Assembly: GCA_964533785.1 (NCBI GenBank)
Contig: CAZHNG010000320.1
Location: 1 to 7,741 of the forward strand
Origin: JANQRV01 sp964533785
GTDB taxonomy: Bacteria; Bacteroidota; Bacteroidia; Chitinophagales; Saprospiraceae
Direction: 5' to 3'
Length of the DNA stretch: 7,741 nt
The translations under genes were made by a program, and so were the position numbers. The notes under the pieces were generated by a model. The model was given only the letters and a program-made list of their open reading frames with translations, made no database searches and was not told where the DNA came from. Positions 1 through 6,859 of the stretch are shown piece by piece (position 1 is the first letter of the stretch; the number at the start of each line of letters is the position of its first letter).

Positions 1-54
1 CTAGACGCTAGACGCTAGACGCTAGACGCTAGACGCTAGACGCTAGACGCTAGA
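1..54. repeat. Perfect heptamer tandem array (CTAGACG), 7 full copies plus 5 bases
   Basis: Seven identical CTAGACG units occupy 1-49 and a partial CTAGA follows at 50-54. The array is cut by the left edge of the window, so its true length is unknown. There is no sequence variation between copies, which points to recent expansion by replication slippage or to active homogenisation. It lies 67 bases upstream of the PDZ gene and encodes nothing recognisable. The 7-base period would shift frame at each unit, so it is unlikely to be coding. Two related units recur at 6635-6648 in the same orientation, which makes this a dispersed intergenic repeat family rather than a single microsatellite. Confidence 0.97.
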
Positions 55-89
55 ATAGATAATAATCGAAAAAAGAGAGATCAGTACAT

Positions 90-128
90 ATGAAGTCTAA
101 CGAACAAAACGCTGGTAAAAAATGCTGA
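90..128 (+). other. Possible 12-codon leader ORF overlapping the start of the PDZ gene
   Basis: An ATG at 90 opens a 12-codon frame (MKSNEQNAGKKC) that stops with TGA at 126-128, overlapping the ATG of the PDZ gene at 122 by seven bases. A purine-rich stretch, AAAAAAGAGAGA, lies about 9 bases upstream of the ATG and is the best ribosome-binding-like sequence in the area; the PDZ start itself has only an A-rich approach. Stop and start overlap in a way that would allow translational coupling. It could equally be a chance ORF. No conservation evidence is available here. Confidence 0.2.
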
Positions 129-1213
129 ACGACTCGAAAAAAAAGTTTCTGTTATTGATAGTTCTTTTGACTATTGTAACACCCATGCAGAGTAATACTC
201 ATGCCTATTTCAAGGCCTTTTTGGGTATTGAGTCCACTTATATTACCAAAAAGAAAGCAGCAGCTTTAGGGTTCGCTAATCCTTACGGCAGTTATGTGAA
301 AAGGGTTATTCCCGGCACTGCCGCCGCTATGGGAGGTATTAAACCTTTTGACTATATTTTTGGCATCGATGAATACCGGGTAAATGAATTGCAGCGGCTC
401 AGCCACATCCTTAGTAACTACTATATCGGCGACCGGGCGATCATTCATTTGATCAGGCAAGGCGAAAGCCGGCAGATCCAGGTGACTTTTATCAAACCAC
501 AACCCGTTGAGCTGAATAGTATGGATGAATGCCGGGAACCTTTTTTCGGGATCCAGCAAAACCATTCCGCTCCCGTTCTGAAAGGCATCAGGGTAAGCAT
601 CGTCCGTAATTCTACGGCCGAGGCCATGGGATTGGAGGATGACGATATCCTTACCCACATCAACGACAATATTATTTTAGATTGGGAAGATGCCAGTATC
701 GCTATTCATACTTTGGAAATAGGAGATGTAATTGAAGTGGACTTTATCCGAAACGGAAAAATATTTTCCCGTCAAGGCCCGATCAAATCCTACTGTGATA
801 CTAAATTGTTTAGAAACAAAGTTACCGTTATTGTTGATGAAGACCGGTCCAGATCATCCGGGATCGTTAGCGATGTTAGCATTAGTCAACCTTCATTAGG
901 CCAAATTCAATCGATTAATCGCAATTGTGGACTGGCCCTTTCCTTAACAAGTAATTTAACAGTTACGGATCTTCGAATTAATGAACCGGATACAGAAGGC
1001 ATTTTTCCGCTATCTTTCCGCCTGAATCGATGCGCTCCTGTTATTGTCAGGATATTTAACCAATCGGGAAGATTAGTTTACGATTATGAAATGACAACTT
1101 TCTCAGGAAAGTTTTGGGATGAAATTGACATTGCTACTAATGGCTCCGGAGATTACTTCCTGGAAATTAAACAGGGGACTAAAACGGCGGTCAGAAAGCT
1201 GAAACTAAGTTGA
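122..1213 (+). CDS. Exported tandem-PDZ protein with degenerate T9SS-like C-terminal domain
   Basis: This 363-residue protein has a signal peptide (KKK at 6-8, then a hydrophobic stretch to about residue 20, with probable cleavage near SNTHA at 24-28). PDZ-like domain 1 spans about 32-124, with FLGI at 33-36 and GTAAAMGG at 65-72 followed by a D-Y-I-F-G-I-D strand. PDZ-like domain 2 spans about 141-219, with FFGI at 141-144 and STAEAMGLEDDDILTHIND at 164-182. No protease domain is present, so it looks like a peptide-binding or scaffold protein, not a DegP/HtrA or Ctp protease. Residues 280-363 resemble a T9SS type A sorting domain: PVIVRIFNQSGRLVY, later GDYFLEIKQG, and a basic end KLKLS. The usual PNP motif is missing (NEPDTEG sits there). 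The start at 122 is well supported because an in-frame TAA lies at 116-118. Substrate and partners are unknown. The propeller gene begins 99 bases downstream. Confidence 0.85.
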   Translation: MLNDSKKKFLLLIVLLTIVTPMQSNTHAYFKAFLGIESTYITKKKAAALGFANPYGSYVKRVIPGTAAAMGGIKPFDYIFGIDEYRVNELQRLSHILSNYYIGDRAIIHLIRQGESRQIQVTFIKPQPVELNSMDECREPFFGIQQNHSAPVLKGIRVSIVRNSTAEAMGLEDDDILTHINDNIILDWEDASIAIHTLEIGDVIEVDFIRNGKIFSRQGPIKSYCDTKLFRNKVTVIVDEDRSRSSGIVSDVSISQPSLGQIQSINRNCGLALSLTSNLTVTDLRINEPDTEGIFPLSFRLNRCAPVIVRIFNQSGRLVYDYEMTTFSGKFWDEIDIATNGSGDYFLEIKQGTKTAVRKLKLS

Positions 1214-1312
1214 AAGAAGTAAATCTCCCTATTTCCGTTTTGTTCAGTTCTTGAATTCACCTATATTCATCGTCAATTTAATATGGTATTAGTTTGATAA
1301 AAAAATATTAGT

Positions 1313-4300
1313 ATGAATTCGAGAAGGTTATCCTTTATGCTGGTTGCGATCCTTGCAACCTTATTTTATATTCCAACGGGACAAGCACAGAAAGTTAGTT
1401 ACGACGAATCTCTGTATTCTTCGATAGAGTGGAGGCCGATCGGCCCTTTTCGGGGTGGTCGTTCGGCGGCCGTGACCGGGGTGCCCGGCAAACCTAATTT
1501 GTATTATATGGGCGCAACCGGAGGTGGCGTTTGGAAAACGGAAGACGGCGGTCAGACCTGGGAAAACATTTCCGATGGTTATTTTGGCGGTTCGATCGGA
1601 GCCGTAGCGGTTGCAGAAAGTGATCCGAATGTCATTTACGTAGGAGGCGGAGAGGTTACTGTGCGGGGAAATGTATCTTATGGTTACGGCATGTGGAAAT
1701 CCGTAGATGCCGGAAAGACCTGGACGTCTATCGGTTTAGAAAATTCCCGTCACATTCCACGGATCAGGATCCATCCGACGAATCCGGATATCGTATACGC
1801 CGCAGTAATGGGCGATTTATATAAATCCAGTGACGAAAGAGGAGTCTATAAAAGTGAAGATGGCGGAAAAACCTGGAGGAAGGTGCTTTTTGCGAATGCC
1901 GATGCCGGTGCGGTAGATCTGACATTTGATCCTAATAACCACCGTATCATGTATGCCTCTACCTGGCGTATTCGCAGAACGCCCTATAGCCTGGAAAGTG
2001 GTGGAGAAGGTTCTGCTTTGTGGAAAAGTGTTGATGGGGGTGAGAATTGGACCGATATTTCTTCAAATAAAGGATTGCCCGAAGGCGTTTGGGGGATTTC
2101 CGGAGTAACCGTTTCGCCGGTAAACTCAGAAAGGGTTTGGGCGATCATCGAAAATGAAGATGGCGGTGTATTCCGTTCCGACGATGCAGGGGAGACCTGG
2201 AGAAAAGTAAATTCCAGCCGGGCTTTACGGCAACGCGCCTGGTATTATTCCAGAATTTATGCCGATACTGAAGATGAGAATATTGTATACGTTGTCAATG
2301 TACGTTATCACAAATCAACGGACGGTGGGGCAACCTTTAAACCTTACGTTGCACCGCACGGTGACCATCACGACCTTTGGATTGCACCGGAAGATAATCA
2401 GCGCATGGCCATTGCTGATGACGGCGGTGCACAGGTAAGCTTCGACGGTGGTGAAAATTGGTCTACTTATTACAATCAACCTACTGCACAGTTTTACAGG
2501 GTAACTACAGATAACCATTTTCCCTACCGTATTTACGGGGCTCAACAGGATAATTCCACCATCCGCGTTGCTCACCGTACCGACGGTTATTCTATCGGAG
2601 AGAGAGATTGGGAACCTACCGCTGGTGGAGAAAGTGCTCACCTGGCTATTGACCCTAAGGATAATGACATCGTCTACGGCGGTAGTTATGGTGGTTTTCT
2701 GACCAGACAGAATCATCGTACCAATCAATCTCAGGTAATTAACGTATGGCCGGATAACCCTATGGGCTACGGAGCAGAAGGGATGAAATACCGCTTTCAA
2801 TGGAACTTCCCGATCTTCTTTTCTCCTCATGATAGTAAAAAGTTATATACCACCTCAAACCGCGTTCACTTAAGTACGGATGGCGGCCGCTCCTGGGAGA
2901 TCATCAGTCCGGATCTAACTCGCAATGATTCTACCAAGCTCAAATCTTCCGGCGGGCCGATTACCAAAGACAACACTGGGGTGGAATACTATTGTACGAT
3001 TTTTGCGGCCTGTGAATCTCCTTACGAAGAAGGCCTTCTTTGGGCTGGTTCTGACGACGGACTTATCCACGTAAGCCGCGATGGTGGTGATAACTGGACC
3101 AACGTAACACCGAAAAATATGCCCGAATGGATGATGATCAATAGCGTTGAGCCAGATCCATTCGTGCCCGGTGGTGCTTATGTAGCGGGGACGCGTTATA
3201 AGTTGGGGGATTATAAACCATATTTATATAAGACCAAAGATTACGGTAAGTCCTGGACTCTGATCACCGATGGTATTGAGTCGGATCATTTTACTAGAGT
3301 TGTACGTGCTGATCCCAAACGCAAAGGTCTGCTTTATGCCGGCACGGAGACGGGCATGTACATTTCCTTTGATGATGGTGTTAGTTGGGCTCCTTTCCAG
3401 ATGAATTTACCCATCGTGCCTATTACCGATTTAGCTATTAAAAATGATAACCTGATCGCAGCCACCCAGGGCCGTAGTTTCTGGATCATCGATGATCTAA
3501 CACCCTTGCATCAATTAAGTGACGAAGTTGCTGATAGTGACGTTTATCTATTTCAGCCCATGGAAAGTTACCGGATGGGAGGCGGACAGCAGAAGAATTT
3601 AAAAACGGCAGGTACCAATCATCCCGGCGGTGTGATGGTTCATTTTTATGTAAATAAAAAACCTTCTAACGAGGATACGATTGCCTTGTCTTTCCATCAT
3701 GAAAACAATGAGATGATACGGGAGTTTTCCACGATTGCAAAAGAGAAGCAAGACCAGCTGGAAGTCGAGGAAAAAGGCAATGTTTTCGTTTGGGATATGC
3801 GGTATCCAGATGCCAAAGACTTTAAAGGGATGATCCTATGGTCAGGATCTTTGCGCGGGCCGATCGTACCTCCTGGAAAATACAAGGTAAAAATGTCGAT
3901 GAACGGCAAAACGATGGAGCAAGACTTTGAAATCTTGAAGGATCCGCGTTCGGAATCTACGCAAGCGGACTTTGTTGCCCAGTTTGAATTCTGTAAAAGT
4001 GTGTACGATAAAGTTTCTGAAGCTCACCAGGCGATCATCGATATCCGCAAGATGCGTGATCAGTTGAATACCTTCACGGCAATGATCAAGGATCAGGAAG
4101 ATATGGAAGATATCAATGATATGGCTAAAATGATCAAACGGAAGGTTACAGCTATTGAAAAAGAGTTGTACCAAACACAAAACCAGAGCAGGCAGGATCC
4201 GTTGAATTTTCCGATCAAGTTGACCAATAAACTTGCTCACCTGAATTCTATAACCGGGCGTGGTAATTATCCGCCAACTGAGCAGGCAAAAGCGGTGAAA

Positions 4301-4441
4301 GCGGAATTGGAAGCTGAAATTGATGTACAATTATCTGCGTTTGAGCAAATACGCAATGAGGATTTGCCCGCGTTTAACAAAATGGTGAAAGAAAAAGCGG
4401 TGGATGTGATCCAATTGGATAGCAAGGTTTCTAAACCGTAA
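1313..4441 (+). CDS. Secreted VPS10/sortilin-like Asp-box (BNR) beta-propeller protein
   Basis: This 1042-residue exported protein has a signal peptide (MNSRRLSF..., probable cleavage after GQAQ, residues 23-26). Eleven Asp-box motifs of the S-x-D-x-G-x-T/S-W type lie near residues 75, 129, 181, 239, 289, 335, 376, 521, 588, 641 and 685, for example KTEDGGQTW and KSEDGGKTW. They imply about 700 residues of beta-propeller, probably one large VPS10-type propeller or two smaller ones. GDHHDLWI (about 350-357) and YGAQQDNST (about 408-416) match conserved stretches I recall in bacterial members of this family. A beta-sandwich follows, with PPGKYKVKMSMNGK near 850-863 ending in DPR near 880. Residues 884-1042 are charged and helical. 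Such proteins are often named 'glycosyl hydrolase' or 'sialidase', but Asp boxes are structural, so enzymatic activity is not shown. There is no T9SS tail or lipobox, so a periplasmic or outer-surface location is uncertain. The length is typical of the family as I know it. No strong promoter is visible in the 99 bases upstream; TTAGTTTG at 1289-1296 is a weak -7 candidate without a properly spaced TTG. Confidence 0.93.
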   Translation: MNSRRLSFMLVAILATLFYIPTGQAQKVSYDESLYSSIEWRPIGPFRGGRSAAVTGVPGKPNLYYMGATGGGVWKTEDGGQTWENISDGYFGGSIGAVAVAESDPNVIYVGGGEVTVRGNVSYGYGMWKSVDAGKTWTSIGLENSRHIPRIRIHPTNPDIVYAAVMGDLYKSSDERGVYKSEDGGKTWRKVLFANADAGAVDLTFDPNNHRIMYASTWRIRRTPYSLESGGEGSALWKSVDGGENWTDISSNKGLPEGVWGISGVTVSPVNSERVWAIIENEDGGVFRSDDAGETWRKVNSSRALRQRAWYYSRIYADTEDENIVYVVNVRYHKSTDGGATFKPYVAPHGDHHDLWIAPEDNQRMAIADDGGAQVSFDGGENWSTYYNQPTAQFYRVTTDNHFPYRIYGAQQDNSTIRVAHRTDGYSIGERDWEPTAGGESAHLAIDPKDNDIVYGGSYGGFLTRQNHRTNQSQVINVWPDNPMGYGAEGMKYRFQWNFPIFFSPHDSKKLYTTSNRVHLSTDGGRSWEIISPDLTRNDSTKLKSSGGPITKDNTGVEYYCTIFAACESPYEEGLLWAGSDDGLIHVSRDGGDNWTNVTPKNMPEWMMINSVEPDPFVPGGAYVAGTRYKLGDYKPYLYKTKDYGKSWTLITDGIESDHFTRVVRADPKRKGLLYAGTETGMYISFDDGVSWAPFQMNLPIVPITDLAIKNDNLIAATQGRSFWIIDDLTPLHQLSDEVADSDVYLFQPMESYRMGGGQQKNLKTAGTNHPGGVMVHFYVNKKPSNEDTIALSFHHENNEMIREFSTIAKEKQDQLEVEEKGNVFVWDMRYPDAKDFKGMILWSGSLRGPIVPPGKYKVKMSMNGKTMEQDFEILKDPRSESTQADFVAQFEFCKSVYDKVSEAHQAIIDIRKMRDQLNTFTAMIKDQEDMEDINDMAKMIKRKVTAIEKELYQTQNQSRQDPLNFPIKLTNKLAHLNSITGRGNYPPTEQAKAVKAELEAEIDVQLSAFEQIRNEDLPAFNKMVKEKAVDVIQLDSKVSKP

Positions 4442-4492
4442 CGAGTTAGTACGGGTTAACGAGTTCGAACGCGTTAACCCGTCTAACTCGTT
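4440..4492. repeat. 53-base near-perfect palindrome overlapping the propeller gene stop codon
   Basis: The arms 4440-4461 and 4472-4492 are reverse complements apart from one extra base in the left arm (T or A near 4450). The 10-base centre 4462-4471 contains the palindrome GTTCGAAC at 4463-4470, so pairing can continue almost to the tip with one A/G mismatch. The left arm starts inside the TAA stop at 4439-4441. GTTAAC occurs three times, at 4455, 4473 and 4490, about 17-18 bases apart, and AACGAGTT or its complement recurs at 4440, 4458 and 4485. The transcript would fold into a long hairpin that could end or stabilise the mRNA. No T-run follows directly (the nearest, ATTTTT, starts about 20 bases later), so it is not a canonical intrinsic terminator. 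A dispersed palindromic repeat is the likelier reading. Confidence 0.9.
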
Positions 4493-4534
4493 AACTCGTA
4501 ACACACCGGACAAATTTTTATCCTTACAACCATT

Positions 4535-4563
4535 TTGGTCTGTTTTTAAACTTTCTATCTTTG
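4535..4563 (+). promoter_or_regulatory. Bacteroidota-type promoter for the jelly-roll T9SS cargo gene
   Basis: TTG at 4535-4537 (the -33 element) is separated by 18 bases from TATCTTTG at 4556-4563, an exact match to the Bacteroidota -7 consensus TAnnTTTG. The published spacing is about 19 bases. Transcription would begin near 4570, leaving a leader of roughly 30 A-rich bases before the ATG at 4602. It lies downstream of the 4440-4492 palindrome, so the gene can be transcribed independently of the propeller gene. Confidence 0.72.
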
Positions 4564-4601
4564 ATTTTTATATTCTCAAAAAAATAAACAAATACCATTA
4601 A

Positions 4602-6515
4602 ATGAAGAGATCGATACTTTTCTTTTTCGGCCTTATCCTCCTTGTGGTGCCTGGATCTGCACAAGATACGACGGATCAAGAGATCACGGTGATATACAAT
4701 GAAGATTTCGGAAATGGTCTTGCTGATTGGGAAGTTGGTGAGGGCAATCCCGTAGGTGCAGTTTGGCAATACCGGCCAGATGCTGCTCCCGACAGTGCGA
4801 TGATCGACGGAATGACCGTTCCCGGATTTCGAACTGAAGGCATTGGGCCCATTGCCTCTTTGACTCCCGAAAATGGAGCTGCTGTTTATAACTCTGATGT
4901 TTACGAAACCGGTGGAACTGGTTTTGGCGAAGGCCCTTTTCCCGGTGGACAATCTGCCACTTTGACCTCTCCTTCTATTGATTGTTCTGGTTTTGCGAAC
5001 GTCACCTTGCGGTTTAATCAATTTGCCTGGGTTTGGGCTTTGGAGGTATCTACTTTCGTAGAAGTGAGTAATGATGGAGGCAATACCTGGGTGGATCTTC
5101 CAATTAACCAGGATCTGGTATTGGTAGCCAATACCTTTATTGACGATGTTGTTGTACTGGATATATCTGAAGTAGCCGGTAATCAGTCTGATGTAAAAGT
5201 CAGGTTCACCTGGAGCGGTGATCTTTCATTCTGGGTTATCGATGATGTACAATTAATTGAAACGCCAGATTACAATCTTTCCATCGAAAGTATTTTTTAT
5301 ACACCTTTTAGTTTTGCCCAGCCTGCCAGTCAAATTGCAACGGATACTTTTTTGCTGCAAGGAGAGGTGTCTAATAACGGTAAAGTAGACCGGACGAACG
5401 TAGTTTTTAAGGCTTCCATTATCAATGATACCAGGGGCTTCATTATCCATGAGGATAGTATTATGATTGATGTGTTGCCGGCTTTTTACCAGGATTCTAC
5501 CATGAGTATCGAGAATACTTTCGCTCCAGGCGATCTATTGACACCAGATGAATACGTGATCTTGTACGAAGTCTATGCCATGGATACGACCGCGGATTAC
5601 AATGTGCTGGACGATTTTAACGTTGCGGAATTTCAGGTAACGGAAAACCTCTACGCCAATGACGACGGTGATCGTGGGCGTTTCGGCAGGGCCTTACTCC
5701 AACCGGCTGGCGGTGGGGATTATGAGATCGGGAATATTTTCTTCACTAGTCCGAATTCCGGCGAGAACTTTAAAGCAACCAAAGCCTTTTTTTCCAGTTA
5801 CCGCGATGACGGACAAGGTAATATTGATTTAGCTGGTGAAGACGTTTCCGTTTTGCTATATAAGGTAACTGACGATGTGGAGGACAGCTTTGCCAACTTT
5901 GATTTCGAACCGGAATCTAGTACCCTGGAATTGGTCGGTTTTGCAGATTACGAATATCCTGCAGATTATGATGTTTTTGATATTTCAGAAGTAGAATTAT
6001 TCGATACCAGAGACTTTACCGCTGGTGTGAATCTCGAATCAGGCGCTCGTTACTTCCTGACGGTAGAATACGAAGGTAGTGCCAATACGGTATTCCACGT
6101 TTTTGATCGCGATATTCCATTCACCGGTCGTGGTATTCAATTCGTCAATAAGAGTGACCGCTGGTATTTTGGCTTTCAGAATGACGACCGTTCTATGCCC
6201 GTTATGCGTATGGAAATTGCTTTGAGAGACGATATCGTGTCGGCAAAAGATCAAATCTTACCGGAAAATTCAATGGTTATTCTACCCAATCCGGTCAATG
6301 ATTTCTTTAATGCCGAAGTAGTATTAGAAGAGGTTTCCAATGGGATGTTAATTCTGGCTGATGTACAGGGACGTGTTCTGCAATCTAAAGAATTTAATAA
6401 CCTACAAGAGGGGAATTTTTCCTTCGACGTGAGCGAATATCCTGCCGGTAGTTATTTGTTGCGGTTGAGTACGGAGAAAGGAATCCGGACGGAGAAAGTT
6501 ACGGTAGTTCGGTAA
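4602..6515 (+). CDS. T9SS-secreted protein: jelly-roll domain, unknown middle region, type A sorting domain
   Basis: This 637-residue protein has a signal peptide at 1-20 (KRS, then a hydrophobic core, cleavage probably after PGSA). Residues about 31-220 form a MAM/'choice-of-anchor'-like jelly roll: EDFGNGLADWEV near the start, SATLTSPSIDCSG at 118-130, an Asp-box-like SNDGGNTWVDL at 156-166, and the closing FWVIDDVQLIE at 210-220. Residues 221-346 look like an Ig/CARDB-type beta domain (LLQGEVSNNGKVDRTNVVFKA). Residues 347-545 are acidic and beta-rich; I do not recognise them. Residues about 558-637 are a clear T9SS type A domain: ILPNPVNDFF, then LADVQGRVLQSKEF, YPAGSYLLRLSTEKG and the end TEKVTVVR. 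It is therefore exported by Sec, then by the type IX system, and attached to the cell surface or released. The jelly roll suggests carbohydrate or protein binding, but no ligand can be named and no catalytic motif is visible. It has its own promoter at 4535-4563 and is convergent with the CcmF-like gene. Confidence 0.9.
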   Translation: MKRSILFFFGLILLVVPGSAQDTTDQEITVIYNEDFGNGLADWEVGEGNPVGAVWQYRPDAAPDSAMIDGMTVPGFRTEGIGPIASLTPENGAAVYNSDVYETGGTGFGEGPFPGGQSATLTSPSIDCSGFANVTLRFNQFAWVWALEVSTFVEVSNDGGNTWVDLPINQDLVLVANTFIDDVVVLDISEVAGNQSDVKVRFTWSGDLSFWVIDDVQLIETPDYNLSIESIFYTPFSFAQPASQIATDTFLLQGEVSNNGKVDRTNVVFKASIINDTRGFIIHEDSIMIDVLPAFYQDSTMSIENTFAPGDLLTPDEYVILYEVYAMDTTADYNVLDDFNVAEFQVTENLYANDDGDRGRFGRALLQPAGGGDYEIGNIFFTSPNSGENFKATKAFFSSYRDDGQGNIDLAGEDVSVLLYKVTDDVEDSFANFDFEPESSTLELVGFADYEYPADYDVFDISEVELFDTRDFTAGVNLESGARYFLTVEYEGSANTVFHVFDRDIPFTGRGIQFVNKSDRWYFGFQNDDRSMPVMRMEIALRDDIVSAKDQILPENSMVILPNPVNDFFNAEVVLEEVSNGMLILADVQGRVLQSKEFNNLQEGNFSFDVSEYPAGSYLLRLSTEKGIRTEKVTVVR

Positions 6516-6590
6516 AAGAGATTGATTATTTATAATGTTTAGTTGTTAAGGTGTTTAATTTTTCCTGGACAGCTCAATGTATAATAATTT

Positions 6591-6623
6591 AGACCTCCGA
6601 GGTTTTCGAAACCTCGGAGGTCT
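6591..6623. terminator. Perfect 15-bp hairpin, probable bidirectional terminator or palindromic repeat
   Basis: AGACCTCCGAGGTTT at 6591-6605 is the exact reverse complement of AAACCTCGGAGGTCT at 6609-6623, with a TCG loop. The stem is G+C-rich in its middle and very stable. It lies 75 bases after the stop of the plus-strand gene and 236 bases beyond the stop of the minus-strand gene, which suits a terminator shared by convergent genes. On the plus strand only TCTTG follows, but on the minus strand the transcript would leave the stem into AAATTATTAT, so neither side has a proper U-tract. From memory, very similar AGACCTC...GAGGTCT palindromes recur between genes in other Bacteroidota; this was not checked. 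Confidence 0.75.
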
Positions 6624-6631
6624 TGTAATTT

Positions 6632-6648
6632 ACGCTAGATGCTAGACG
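6632..6648. repeat. Second, degenerate copy of the CTAGACG heptamer repeat
   Basis: CTAGATG (6635-6641) and CTAGACG (6642-6648) are two consecutive units of the heptamer that forms the array at 1-54, preceded by ACG (6632-6634), the end of a third unit. The orientation is the same as in the large array. One unit carries a C to T change. It begins nine bases after the 15-bp hairpin. Confidence 0.8.
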
Positions 6649-6679
6649 TATTGACCTCTAAACATGGGGCAATTTCAAT

Positions 6680-6736
6680 CACCACTAAGAACGCGAAGTT
6701 CTTTTTCTTAGCGTTTCTTCGTGGCCTTTGCGGTGA
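6680..6736. repeat. Inverted cluster of degenerate decamer repeats (CTTnGyG core)
   Basis: On the plus strand, CTTAGCGTTT (6707-6716), CTTCGTGGCC (6717-6726) and TTTGCGGTGA (6727-6736) are three exactly spaced 10-base units sharing a YTTnGyG core. On the minus strand, 6680-6698 reads as two further units, CTTCGCGTT and CTTAGTGGTG. The two halves face each other across the T-rich loop TTCTTTTT (6699-6706), so AACGCGAAG (6690-6698) can pair with CTTAGCGTT (6707-6715) with one mismatch and the stem can extend into the next unit. Repeats of this CTTTGCG/CTTCGTGG style are, from memory, common between genes in many environmental bacteria; their origin is unclear to me. Confidence 0.7.
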
Positions 6737-6859
6737 GTAAAAACTTGGGGTCTTTGTTGATTTGTTTATACAAGCATTAGTTTTCACTTCCATGAACATA
6801 AAAGGGCATAAATCTTTTTCTAGGTTGACGCACATACGATCAAGGGTCTTGTGTGTTTC

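Larger units (their letters stand above)
6516..6859. other. 344-base noncoding spacer between convergent genes, rich in repeats
   Basis: Nothing here resembles a gene; the short open frames have no family features and run through repeats. From left to right it holds an AT-rich stretch (6516-6590), a perfect hairpin (6591-6623), a heptamer remnant (6632-6648), a spacer, an inverted decamer cluster (6680-6736), and about 120 bases (6737-6859) with no recognisable structure beyond a 4-bp stem, CAAG GGT CTTG, at 6841-6851. Three different repeat types packed into one convergent spacer suggest a site tolerant of repeat insertion. Confidence 0.85.

Noticed and set aside
1..54. CRISPR array or origin iterons
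   Set aside because: The units are only 7 bases with no spacers, and no replication gene is adjacent.
266..669. Minus-strand open frames across the PDZ gene
   Set aside because: They are antisense to a gene with a signal peptide and two PDZ-like domains, and their translations show no family features.
1289..1296. TTAGTTTG as a promoter -7 box for the propeller gene
   Set aside because: It differs from TAnnTTTG and has no TTG near the expected 19-base spacing; the nearest, at 1251-1253, is too far away.
2315..2830. 171-codon minus-strand open frame inside the propeller gene
   Set aside because: It is antisense to a stretch with conserved Asp-box and QDN motifs; the translation is low in structure and has no recognisable domain.
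3842..4330. 162-codon minus-strand open frame
   Set aside because: It is a shadow of the helical C-terminus of the propeller protein.
4440..4492. CRISPR-like repeat or attachment site
   Set aside because: It is a single palindrome with no spacer array, and no integrase, Cas gene or tRNA is in the window.
4524..5021. 165-codon minus-strand open frame crossing the promoter region
   Set aside because: It overlaps the signal peptide and jelly-roll coding region of the T9SS cargo gene and the good promoter on the other strand; its translation has no domain features.
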